The notes below the pieces were generated by a model that saw only the letters and a program-made list of their open reading frames with translations, had not been told where the DNA came from and searched no databases. From positions 62,001 through 126,000 of the forward strand of contig NZ_JFZC01000039.1 of assembly GCF_000648615.1 (NCBI RefSeq): a stretch of 64,000 nucleotides of DNA, in the 5' to 3' direction. Of the stretch, positions 49,455 to 56,110 are shown in pieces; the first letter of the stretch is position 1, and every line of letters begins with the position of its first letter. The translations under genes and the position numbers were made by a program. Origin of the DNA: Sporolactobacillus terrae DSM 11697. Lineage in GTDB: Bacteria > Bacillota > Bacilli > Bacillales > Sporolactobacillaceae.

Positions 49455-49595
49455 TCAGCCCGTCTGTTTCATTTCTTTGTCCAAACTGCGGCGTTTGATT
49501 TCTTCTTCAATCAACCGGATGAAGTCTGCGCTTAATTTGTATTCCTTGGCTTTAACGTAGGATTCAATAAGCAAATCGTCTGAAAGTATATCCAT
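49455..49595 (-). CDS. sda: sporulation checkpoint protein Sda
   Basis: A 46-residue protein: [20 protein letters not shown], then [19 protein letters not shown]. It forms the two-helix hairpin of Sda, which binds sporulation kinases (KinA type) and blocks phosphorelay firing when replication initiation or DNA integrity is disturbed. It is the same length as B. subtilis Sda, and in B. subtilis also sits next to yqeG. There is no strong Shine-Dalgarno before ATG 49595; an in-frame GTG and TTG upstream are alternatives. DnaA boxes lie 240-340 bases upstream, as expected for a DnaA-controlled gene. Confidence 0.9.
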   Translation of the reverse strand: MDILSDDLLIESYVKAKEYKLSADFIRLIEEEIKRRSLDKEMKQTG

Positions 49596-49837
49596 TGTCA
49601 ACCGTTTCCGGTTTCTCACATCCTTTTTCCTGAAAATTAATCCACGTGAATTGTGCTTCGTGTATGTGGGATGACCTTAAATGATCAAAAGAAACACAGC
49701 GGTAATTCGTCAGGCTTGAAAAAGCGCTCAAGGCAGCCAGTTGTCAACCGCTACCAGCAATGATTACGTGAATAATGAGAAAACGATAATTCATATGTTC
49801 ACTCTATCATGATCCAAGTTAGGGAACAATCATGAGT

Positions 49838-49936
49838 TTATCCACAGCGAAAGTGGATAAACTGTGCGTTCTGTGTGGGTAAATTAAGACTTATGTTTAA
49901 AACTAGTGTTGAATGATGTGGACAAATTTATCCACA
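49838..49936. promoter_or_regulatory. cluster of five DnaA boxes
   Basis: Perfect TTATCCACA at 49838-49846 and 49928-49936. One-mismatch boxes on the other strand: AGTGGATAA (49852-49860), TGTGGGTAA (49874-49882) and TGTGGACAA (49917-49925). Five sites in 99 bases, between the divergent sda and yqeG genes. In B. subtilis DnaA binds upstream of sda and activates it. The rest of the 49596-50132 gap is AT-rich with no gene seen. Confidence 0.9.
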
Positions 49937-50132
49937 GATAAACCCGTGTCACATCGTGTCGAAATATTTAGGGAATATTTAGCCATACTCTTTCATGAAA
50001 TCATCAATTGATGGTCATATTTTCATGATTTGATTTCGAGTTTTCCCTATTCATGGGATAATTATGAATTAGGACTTGGTAAAATCGTCAACATGTGGGA
50101 AAATGGGATCAGAATATGAGGTGGAGAAATTC

Positions 50133-50648
50133 GTGTTAAGACAATTTTTGCCCGAAGAACATGTGGAAAGTGTATTAGATATAAACCCCAGCAAGTTAAA
50201 GAAACGGGGCATCAAAGCATTGGTCACCGACCTGGACAACACGTTAATCGCGTGGAATAAAGAAAAAGTAACTCCCGAACTTGTTCAATGGTTCTCAAGC
50301 TTGGAGGCAGCCGGAATTTCAGTCATGATCTTATCGAATAATAGTGAAAAACGAGTCAAGCTGTTTTCCAATTCATCCGGTGTTTCCTATATCTTTCGGG
50401 CGCACAAACCGCTCCCGTTCGCATTCAAACGAGCGATGCGGCTGATGAAAGTGCAAAAAGATGAAATGGTGGTTGTCGGCGATCAGTTATTAACCGATAT
50501 CTGGGGAGCAAACCGAGTGGGTATGCACACGATCCTTGTCACGCCGATTGTCGATTCGGACGGATGGGCAACGAAATTAAATCGTCACCTGGAGCGGTTT
50601 ATTTTGTCACGATTGAGGCACCGAGGATTGTTGAAATGGGAGGATTAA
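50133..50648 (+). CDS. yqeG: HAD-family phosphatase YqeG
   Basis: A 171-residue HAD subfamily IIIA hydrolase. Motif I is ALVTDLDNTLIAW (nucleophile Asp near residue 34), motif II ISVMILSNNSE, the Lys motif is near FKRAMRLMKV, and motif III is VVVGDQLLTDIWGANRVGM. GTG 50133 is chosen since GAGGTGGAG lies just upstream and the length equals B. subtilis YqeG (172); the ATG at 50076 gives a poor extension. It is related to mitochondrial PTPMT/Gep4-type phosphatidylglycerophosphatases, so such a role is possible. It begins the yqeG-yqeH-yhbY-nadD-yqeK-rsfS operon. Confidence 0.92.
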   Translation: MLRQFLPEEHVESVLDINPSKLKKRGIKALVTDLDNTLIAWNKEKVTPELVQWFSSLEAAGISVMILSNNSEKRVKLFSNSSGVSYIFRAHKPLPFAFKRAMRLMKVQKDEMVVVGDQLLTDIWGANRVGMHTILVTPIVDSDGWATKLNRHLERFILSRLRHRGLLKWED

Positions 50649-50654
50649 TCAGGA

Positions 50655-51755
50655 ATGGATGAAATTTATTGTGCCGGTTGCGGTGTAAAGATTCAGACCG
50701 AGGATCCGCAAGCGCTGGGTTATACCCCACAAAGTGCGCTGCAGCATGATCCGATTGTCTGTCAGCGTTGTTTTCGATTAACGCATTATAATGAAATACA
50801 GGATGTTTCGCTGACTGCGGACGATTTTTTGACCATGCTTTCCAAAATTTCAGAGCATGATGCACTGGTTGTCTATTTGGTTGATCTATTTGATAGTGCA
50901 GGGAGCTGGGTACCGGGTCTCCAACGTTTTGTTGGGGGGAACCCGGTTCTTCTGGTTGGGAACAAGCGCGATCTCTTCCCGAAGTCCACCAATCCCAACA
51001 AATTGTCCAGCTGGATACGCCGGTCAGCACGTGAACAAGGATTGAAACCGGTCGACGTGCGGCTGATGAGTGCATCAAGGAACCATGGTTTGGATGAAGT
51101 TGCTGCAGCAATTGACCATTATCGAAAGGGTCGTGATGTGTATGTTGTTGGTGCGACCAATGTCGGTAAGTCGACGTTTATCAACCATCTCATCCAACAT
51201 TTAGGCACTGGCGATTCAGCGATAACGACTTCTCGTTTCCCGGGAACAACCTTGGATTTCATCGAGATCCCGCTTGGTGACGGGTGTAACTTGTACGATA
51301 CCCCGGGAATTATTAATGATCACCAGGCAGCACATTTTATTGGTCCGCGTGATTTAAAGAAAATTATGCCGGTGAAAGAAATAAAGCCGAAAGTGTTTCA
51401 ACTAAATGAGCGTCAGACGCTGTTTCTGGGCGGGCTTGGGCGGCTTGATTACATTGGTCCTGCACGAAGGTCGCTTATTGTCTACGCGTCATCGTCGCTT
51501 GTCATTCACCGCACAAAGATGGAGCAGGCTGATGATTTATATGCGCGCCAGCTTGGGCATTTGCTGACACCGCCGAGCGAAAAAGTTGATCTTCCGCCAA
51601 TGGAACGTTTCGATTTTCGTACCGATCAGCAGGCGTGTGATCTCGTCTTTTCCGGTTTAGGCTGGATTACGATCAAGGGTCGAGGTGCGCGGATCACGGC
51701 TTATGCACCGAAAGGAATTGGTGTCTCGCTTCGCCCGTCGCTTATCAAAGGGTGA
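50655..51755 (+). CDS. yqeH: circularly permuted ribosome biogenesis GTPase YqeH
   Basis: A 366-residue GTPase for 30S assembly. An N-terminal zinc finger (CAGCGVKIQ ... CQRCFRL) precedes a GTPase domain with permuted motifs: G4 GNKRDLFP (about residue 96) comes before G1 VGATNVGKSTFINHL (about 164) and G3 DTPGIIN. The C-terminal region of the TRAP-like type follows. In B. subtilis aroE lies between yqeH and yhbY; here about 130 non-coding bases replace it. It is six bases from yqeG and surely cotranscribed with it. Confidence 0.95.
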   Translation: MDEIYCAGCGVKIQTEDPQALGYTPQSALQHDPIVCQRCFRLTHYNEIQDVSLTADDFLTMLSKISEHDALVVYLVDLFDSAGSWVPGLQRFVGGNPVLLVGNKRDLFPKSTNPNKLSSWIRRSAREQGLKPVDVRLMSASRNHGLDEVAAAIDHYRKGRDVYVVGATNVGKSTFINHLIQHLGTGDSAITTSRFPGTTLDFIEIPLGDGCNLYDTPGIINDHQAAHFIGPRDLKKIMPVKEIKPKVFQLNERQTLFLGGLGRLDYIGPARRSLIVYASSSLVIHRTKMEQADDLYARQLGHLLTPPSEKVDLPPMERFDFRTDQQACDLVFSGLGWITIKGRGARITAYAPKGIGVSLRPSLIKG

Positions 51756-51886
51756 AGAACTAAGGAGACGGGTTGGACGATCGGCCTTCTAATGCTAAAG
51801 ATGTATAATTAAAAGTGAACACGAACACTAAGATTTTGGCCATGACATGTTTTGTCATTGGTTCATGGAGGAGTTAAACGAAACAT

Positions 51887-52183
51887 ATGCTGAGCAATAA
51901 TCAACGAAAATTTCTTAAAAAAAAGGCACATGCGCTTAAACCGATTTTTCAGGTTGGCAAGACGGGGGTGCATCCCCAATTTATTGAAGAGATTGACCGT
52001 GTGCTGGAAAAGCGTGAGCTGATCAAGGTGCAATTTTTACAAAATACTTTTGAAGATCCAACTGAGGCAAGCAGCGAAATGAGTCGGCACACAAACGCGG
52101 AGCTTGTTCAAGTGATTGGTCATACGGCAGTTTTATATCGGCCATCAAAAGAACACAAGCGTATCGACCTCCCGAAGAAGTAG
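51887..52183 (+). CDS. yhbY: CRM-domain RNA-binding protein YhbY (YqeI)
   Basis: A 98-residue CRM protein: LSNNQRKFLKKKAHALKPIFQVGKTG, where the GKTG loop replaces the family GxxG motif, then LIKVQFLQNTF and ELVQVIGHTAVLYRPS. It binds pre-50S or 30S particles in other bacteria and helps ribosome assembly. GGAGGAGTTAAACGAAACAT precedes the ATG. It follows yqeH and precedes nadD, matching B. subtilis yqeI. The TATAAT near 51805 could be an internal promoter. Confidence 0.93.
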   Translation: MLSNNQRKFLKKKAHALKPIFQVGKTGVHPQFIEEIDRVLEKRELIKVQFLQNTFEDPTEASSEMSRHTNAELVQVIGHTAVLYRPSKEHKRIDLPKK

Positions 52184-52191
52184 GGATGATC

Positions 52192-52773
52192 ATGGGAAAA
52201 CGAATTGGTGTTTATGGCGGCACCTTTGATCCGCCGCACCTTATGCACCTCTTGATTGCCGAAGAGGCGCTTGAGGCCTGCGAGTTGGATGAGGTTTGGT
52301 TTTTGCCAACGTATCAGCCTCCTCATGTTCAAGAAAAGCATGCGCGTGCATCTGCTGAAGAACGGTCGGATATGGTTGAACTGGCGATTGAAGGAAATGA
52401 CCGGTTTAAACTATGCCGCTTAGAACTTGAACGCAAAGGTAAATCCTACACTGTTGATACAATTGCATTGCTTCGTGAACGCTATCCGGATGATTGCTTT
52501 TATTTCATCCTAGGTGCAGACATGGTCGATGATCTCCCAACATGGCACAAAGTTGGCAAGTTAAGTGAAATGACCGCGTTCATTGCGTTTAATCGCCCAG
52601 GTTATCCGGAGTCGCATCCTGATTTTGCAGATGTGCAGTACATCGAGATGCCCTTGGTGGATTTGTCCTCAAGTTTTCTGCGCGAGCGTTTAAAGATGGG
52701 GCGGTCTTGCCGCTACTTTTTGTGTGACACAGTCATAAACTACATTAAGGAGCGTGGACTCTATGCAAATTGA
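52192..52773 (+). CDS. nadD: nicotinate-nucleotide adenylyltransferase NadD
   Basis: A 193-residue nucleotidyltransferase making deamido-NAD from NaMN and ATP. Seen: RIGVYGGTFDPPHLMHLLIAEEA, with the HxxH motif as HLMH instead of the common HxGH, WFLPTYQPPHV, FFILGADMVDDLPTW, and the C-terminal motif VDLSSSFLRERL in place of ISSTxIR. ATG 52192 follows AGGGATGATC; ATG 52186 is an alternative. It overlaps the yqeK start. Both motif variations seem mild and are unlikely to abolish activity. Confidence 0.94.
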   Translation: MGKRIGVYGGTFDPPHLMHLLIAEEALEACELDEVWFLPTYQPPHVQEKHARASAEERSDMVELAIEGNDRFKLCRLELERKGKSYTVDTIALLRERYPDDCFYFILGADMVDDLPTWHKVGKLSEMTAFIAFNRPGYPESHPDFADVQYIEMPLVDLSSSFLRERLKMGRSCRYFLCDTVINYIKERGLYAN

Positions 52774-53353
52774 TGAAGCAGAGCAGGCAATTAAAGAGAT
52801 TCTTCCGGAAAAACGTTTCGTTCATTCTGTCGGCGTGTCGGAAACGGCCGGCAAGCTCGCCAATCGATATGGGGGAGACGTGTATAAGGCACGATTGGCC
52901 GGGATGTTGCATGATATCGTGAAATATTTCTCCGATGATGAATTAAAGGCGATGATCCTGCGCAAACCAGGAACGTGGAGCGATTGCCTGAAGTATTCGG
53001 ATAAATTATGGCATGCACCCGCTGGAGCAGTGTATGTTCAAGACAAGTTTGGGATTGACGATCCGGATATTTTAAACGCGATCATTTATCATACAACGGG
53101 ACGTAAAGAAATGACGCTTCTTGAAAAAATTATTTTTCTTGCTGATTACATCGAACCCAATCGTTCTTTTCCAGGCGTCGATACGGTCAGAGAAGCGGCA
53201 GAACGCGATTTGAACGAGGCGGTGCGCTTAGAACTCCAGAAAACGATCGCCTATCTGGTCGCCAAACAACAAAGCGTCTATCCGAAGACTTTTGAAGCAT
53301 ATAATGATCTTGTAATGAAAAATGATAAAAAAACGAATGAGGTGACTGAATGA
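52763..53353 (+). CDS. yqeK: HD-domain Ap4A hydrolase YqeK
   Basis: A 196-residue HD phosphohydrolase: ILPEKRFVHSVGVSETAGKLA, the metal motif LAGMLHDIVKYFS (His-Asp), WHAPAGAVYVQDKF, AIIYHTTGRKEM, and FLADYIEPNRSFPGV. Members cleave diadenosine tetraphosphate symmetrically. ATG 52763 is favoured since AAGGAG is ten bases upstream; the GTG at 52754 is too close to that site. It overlaps nadD by 11 bases and rsfS by four (ATGA), so the three are translated in series. Confidence 0.94.
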   Translation: MQIDEAEQAIKEILPEKRFVHSVGVSETAGKLANRYGGDVYKARLAGMLHDIVKYFSDDELKAMILRKPGTWSDCLKYSDKLWHAPAGAVYVQDKFGIDDPDILNAIIYHTTGRKEMTLLEKIIFLADYIEPNRSFPGVDTVREAAERDLNEAVRLELQKTIAYLVAKQQSVYPKTFEAYNDLVMKNDKKTNEVTE

Positions 53354-53703
53354 ATAGCGAAGAATGGGTGAAGTACCTTGCCGAGGCCGCTGATGATAAG
53401 AAGGCTCAGGATCTTGTTATCCTAAAAATGGAGGGAATTTCCGTCATTGCCGATTATTTTATCATTTGTCACGGTGATTCCGAAAAACAAGTACAGGCCA
53501 TATCAACGGCCTTGCGAAAGGCTGCCGATGAAAAAGGAGTCACAGTACATCGGATGGAGGGGTATGACCAAGCACGGTGGGTGCTGATTGACCTAGGGGA
53601 TGTGGTGGCGCACATCTTCCATCGAGAAGAACGTGATTATTATCAACTGGAAAAGCTATGGGGAGATGCCCCGTCATATACACTTGAAAAGAAATTATCA
53701 TAA
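53350..53703 (+). CDS. rsfS: ribosome silencing factor RsfS
   Basis: A 117-residue RsfS/Iojap protein: DKKAQDLVILKMEGISVIADYFIICHG, SEKQVQAISTAL, RMEGYDQARWVLIDLGDVVAHIFHREERDYYQLEKLW. It binds L14 and blocks subunit joining under starvation. It ends the operon at a strong terminator. In B. subtilis yqeM (a methyltransferase) follows before comER; it is missing here. Confidence 0.96.
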   Translation: MNSEEWVKYLAEAADDKKAQDLVILKMEGISVIADYFIICHGDSEKQVQAISTALRKAADEKGVTVHRMEGYDQARWVLIDLGDVVAHIFHREERDYYQLEKLWGDAPSYTLEKKLS

Positions 53704-53718
53704 GTTTGAACGACGCAG

Positions 53719-53749
53719 GCACGGAGATGATTCGATCTCCGTGCTTTTT
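53719..53749 (+). terminator. terminator after rsfS
   Basis: Perfect 10-bp stem GCACGGAGAT / ATCTCCGTGC, six-base loop, TTTTTC tail. Confidence 0.92.
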
Positions 53750-53810
53750 CGTTTTTTACAGTTTTTGCACATAAAATAGAGGAATAGGGGGACGAAACAA
53801 CCCCTTAATA

Positions 53811-53860
53811 AAAAAGATCCGCTATCCTATGATGTGGAAAGGATATTCGGATCATTTTTT
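53811..53860. terminator. bidirectional terminator between rsfS and comER
   Basis: AAAAAAGATCCG, then ATCCT pairing with AGGAT, and CGGATCATTTTTT. T-runs are present in both directions. It serves comER on the minus strand. Confidence 0.8.
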
Positions 53861-53918
53861 CTTGCTTAATGAAGGATTTTTCGTGATTGCGGCGAATGTA
53901 TTATCTTGAAACCACGAA

Positions 53919-54752
53919 TTAAGACTCTTCTTGTTCAAAACTTTCCCGAACTTTCTTTTGGTCTTCAACAAACTTTTCCTGTGTGGCACGGAACAAATTC
54001 TCGAAAGCGTCGTGGAATGCGTTCTCAAGTGCATTAAGGCCTGCCCCCGTTATCCCGCCTTTAACCGTGACTTTGTTCTGCAACTCCTCAAGTGTGTAAA
54101 GCTTTTCTTGGAACACATTTCCTAATCCTTCGATCATTTCAGTCGTCAGCTGTGTCGCTTGTTTATGGGATAACGGTGTTGTAGTGACCGCACCATCAAT
54201 CATTTTGCGCAGCAGGTAGGTGATAAAGGCAGGTCCGCAGCTTGCAATATCCGAAGCCGCACGGACACTTGCTTCATCAATTTCGATTGGATTGGAAAAC
54301 TGGGCGAGCACGGCCCACAGCCTGCTTTTTTGTAAATCCGTCATGCGCGTTCCAAAGGTTACCAGCGTGCTTCCGGAAAGGCTTTGATTGACGATGCTCG
54401 GAATGACGCGAGCGACCGGACACGGAACATACGTTTCAAGCTGTTTAATTGTGATCGGACTTGTTACCGATATCGCCAGCTGGCTGGGCTGCCACGCATG
54501 CCGCAACGGACGCAGCAGCGGAAAAAATTGATTCGGTTTCACGCAAAGAAAAATTAAATCTGTCCGGCGGAGAATGTCAATTGGTGACTCGCAAACCGAT
54601 AGCCGTGGATGTTTCTTCGCAAGCGCTTCTGCCTTCGCTTTGGTGCGATTCATTACGGAAATCGCGTGAGGTTTTGCAGCCTTGCTTTTTATTAATGCGT
54701 CAACCAGCAGCGTCCCAATTGTTCCGGTTCCAATGACGCCGATTCTCATCAT
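53919..54752 (-). CDS. comER: ComER, pyrroline-5-carboxylate reductase-like protein
   Basis: A 277-residue Rossmann-fold protein: MRIGVIGTGTIGTLLVDALI (dinucleotide-binding motif), LIFLCVKPNQFFPLL, VIPSIVNQSLSGSTLVTFG, and the ProC-type C-terminal VTVKGGITGAGLNAL. It lies divergent from comEA exactly as in B. subtilis, where comER is not required for transformation but affects Spo0A-dependent sporulation and biofilm in some Bacilli. ProC itself is the alternative; divergence from the comE operon and an altered N-terminal region favour ComER. Start ATG 54752 (tandem with 54749) follows AGAGGTGAATC. Confidence 0.88.
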   Translation of the reverse strand: MMRIGVIGTGTIGTLLVDALIKSKAAKPHAISVMNRTKAKAEALAKKHPRLSVCESPIDILRRTDLIFLCVKPNQFFPLLRPLRHAWQPSQLAISVTSPITIKQLETYVPCPVARVIPSIVNQSLSGSTLVTFGTRMTDLQKSRLWAVLAQFSNPIEIDEASVRAASDIASCGPAFITYLLRKMIDGAVTTTPLSHKQATQLTTEMIEGLGNVFQEKLYTLEELQNKVTVKGGITGAGLNALENAFHDAFENLFRATQEKFVEDQKKVRESFEQEES

Positions 54753-54847
54753 GATTCACCTCTGCCCTCGTTAAACTCCTCTTAGAACTTATGTTTCGCT
54801 TGAATGGATTATGTCTTTGACGCACCTGATACGAAAGGGGGAGACAT

Positions 54848-55492
54848 ATGAAGTACACTGGAAAAGCGCTAAGCAAGCTGGCAGTGATTGGTTTTCTTGT
54901 CCTGTTGCTTACAGGTGCCGTCTGGTATTTTACGCACCAACACAATTTGCAGAATAAGGCGGAAATGAGGCAGGCTGAAGAATTGTTTGCAAACGCGGAT
55001 CAAGAAAAGAAAACGAATGCGGCACCAGCCAAAGATGCTGCGTCCGAAATTTTTGTGATTGACATCAAAGGAGCGGTGAAGAAGCCGGGTATCTATCAAG
55101 TTTCAGCTTCAGAACGCGTCATTGACGGAATTGAACGTGCAGGCGGGTTTACGAAAAAGGCAGATCGGGACAAAATTAATTTGGCTCAAAAGGTTACTGA
55201 CGAGATGGTCATCCATGTGCCGGAAAAGGGTGCACAGGCGCTTGCTCCCTCGGCACAAGAATCAGAGAACGGTGCGTTGGAATCGCAGTCAGCTCAATCA
55301 AAAGTCAATATAAATACTGCGGATGAGCAGGAAATGCAACAGCTTCCGGGGGTAGGACCGGCAAAAGCAAAAGCGATTATCCAATACAGAACGGAGCATG
55401 GTTCGTTTAAGTCGGTGGATGACTTGGCTGGTGTATCTGGGATTGGTGAGAAATCTCTGGAGCGAATGAAGCCATTTATGGCGCTTTATTGA
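54848..55492 (+). CDS. comEA: competence DNA receptor ComEA
   Basis: A 214-residue DNA-binding membrane protein: short basic N-terminus, one membrane anchor (about residues 11-29), an SLBB domain (EIFVIDIKGAVKKPGIYQV, about 73-140), a linker, and a C-terminal helix-hairpin-helix domain (VNINTADEQEMQQLPGVGPAKAKAII, SVDDLAGVSGIGEKSLERM). It binds double-stranded DNA outside the membrane for transformation. GGGGGAGACAT precedes the ATG. It is the first gene of comEA-comEB-comEC; comN at 2.9 kb is its expected post-transcriptional regulator. Confidence 0.95.
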   Translation: MKYTGKALSKLAVIGFLVLLLTGAVWYFTHQHNLQNKAEMRQAEELFANADQEKKTNAAPAKDAASEIFVIDIKGAVKKPGIYQVSASERVIDGIERAGGFTKKADRDKINLAQKVTDEMVIHVPEKGAQALAPSAQESENGALESQSAQSKVNINTADEQEMQQLPGVGPAKAKAIIQYRTEHGSFKSVDDLAGVSGIGEKSLERMKPFMALY

Positions 55493-55574
55493 CCGATCGC
55501 GAATGCACTCTGAAAAAGCCGATGATTCTGATACAATAGGAGGACAGGTAAAAAATCGGGAGGTTTTCTAAGAC

Positions 55575-56042
55575 ATGGAGAGACTATCGTGGGATCATTA
55601 TTTTATGGCACAAAGCCATCTATTGGCAACCCGGAGTACATGCGAACGTCTTTTTGTCGGCGCAACTATCGTTCGCGACAAAAGAATCATTGCCGGAGGA
55701 TACAACGGATCGATTGCCGGAGGGCCCCATTGCATTGATGAAGGCTGTTATATGATTGACGGGCATTGCGTGCGTACCATTCATGCGGAAATGAACGCGA
55801 TTCTCCAATGTGCTAAATTTGGCGAACCGACAGACGGTGCAGAAATTTATGTTACACATTATCCATGTGTCCAGTGCTGCAAAGCGATCATTCAAGCAGG
55901 CATCAAAGCTGTTTATTTTGCTCAAGATTATAAGAACCATCCTTATGCGAAGGAGCTTTTTGAAGCAGCGCACGTAACGGTTAAAAAGGTTCCTTTCAAA
56001 ACGAATATCGATAAAATTTTTTCTGACAAAACAGAGGTCTAA
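55575..56042 (+). CDS. comEB: dCMP deaminase-type protein ComEB
   Basis: A 155-residue zinc deaminase: AQSHLLATRSTCERLFVGA, GYNGSIAGGPHCID, the zinc motif HAEMNAILQCA, and HYPCVQCCKAI. Family members convert dCMP to dUMP. In B. subtilis comEB is in the comE operon, and is not needed for DNA uptake. Length is shorter than B. subtilis ComEB (189) because a C-terminal extension is absent. GGAGGTTTTCTAAGAC precedes the ATG. Confidence 0.94.
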   Translation: MERLSWDHYFMAQSHLLATRSTCERLFVGATIVRDKRIIAGGYNGSIAGGPHCIDEGCYMIDGHCVRTIHAEMNAILQCAKFGEPTDGAEIYVTHYPCVQCCKAIIQAGIKAVYFAQDYKNHPYAKELFEAAHVTVKKVPFKTNIDKIFSDKTEV

Positions 56043-56059
56043 CTTAGGAGGTGCTGTCT

Positions 56060-56110
56060 GTGAAACAGCAGCTGATTGAGTGCGACTGTGCTTGTGAGAG
56101 CTTTCATTGA
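56060..56110 (+). CDS. 16-codon ORF overlapping the comEC start
   Basis: GTG 56060 follows AGGAGGTGCTGTCT, the only strong ribosome site near comEC, and reads 16 codons to TGA at 56108-56110. That TGA overlaps the TTG (56107-56109) at which comEC must start. The comEC frame is closed by stops at 56095-56097 and 56077-56079, so comEC cannot use this ribosome site directly. Reinitiation after this mini-ORF is the simplest reading; a sequencing error or programmed frameshift is also possible. Confidence 0.4.
   Translation: MKQQLIECDCACESFH

Noticed and set aside
53852-54034. 60-codon minus-strand ORF at the end of comER
   Set aside because: It overlaps the comER C-terminus in another frame and crosses non-coding sequence near the terminator.
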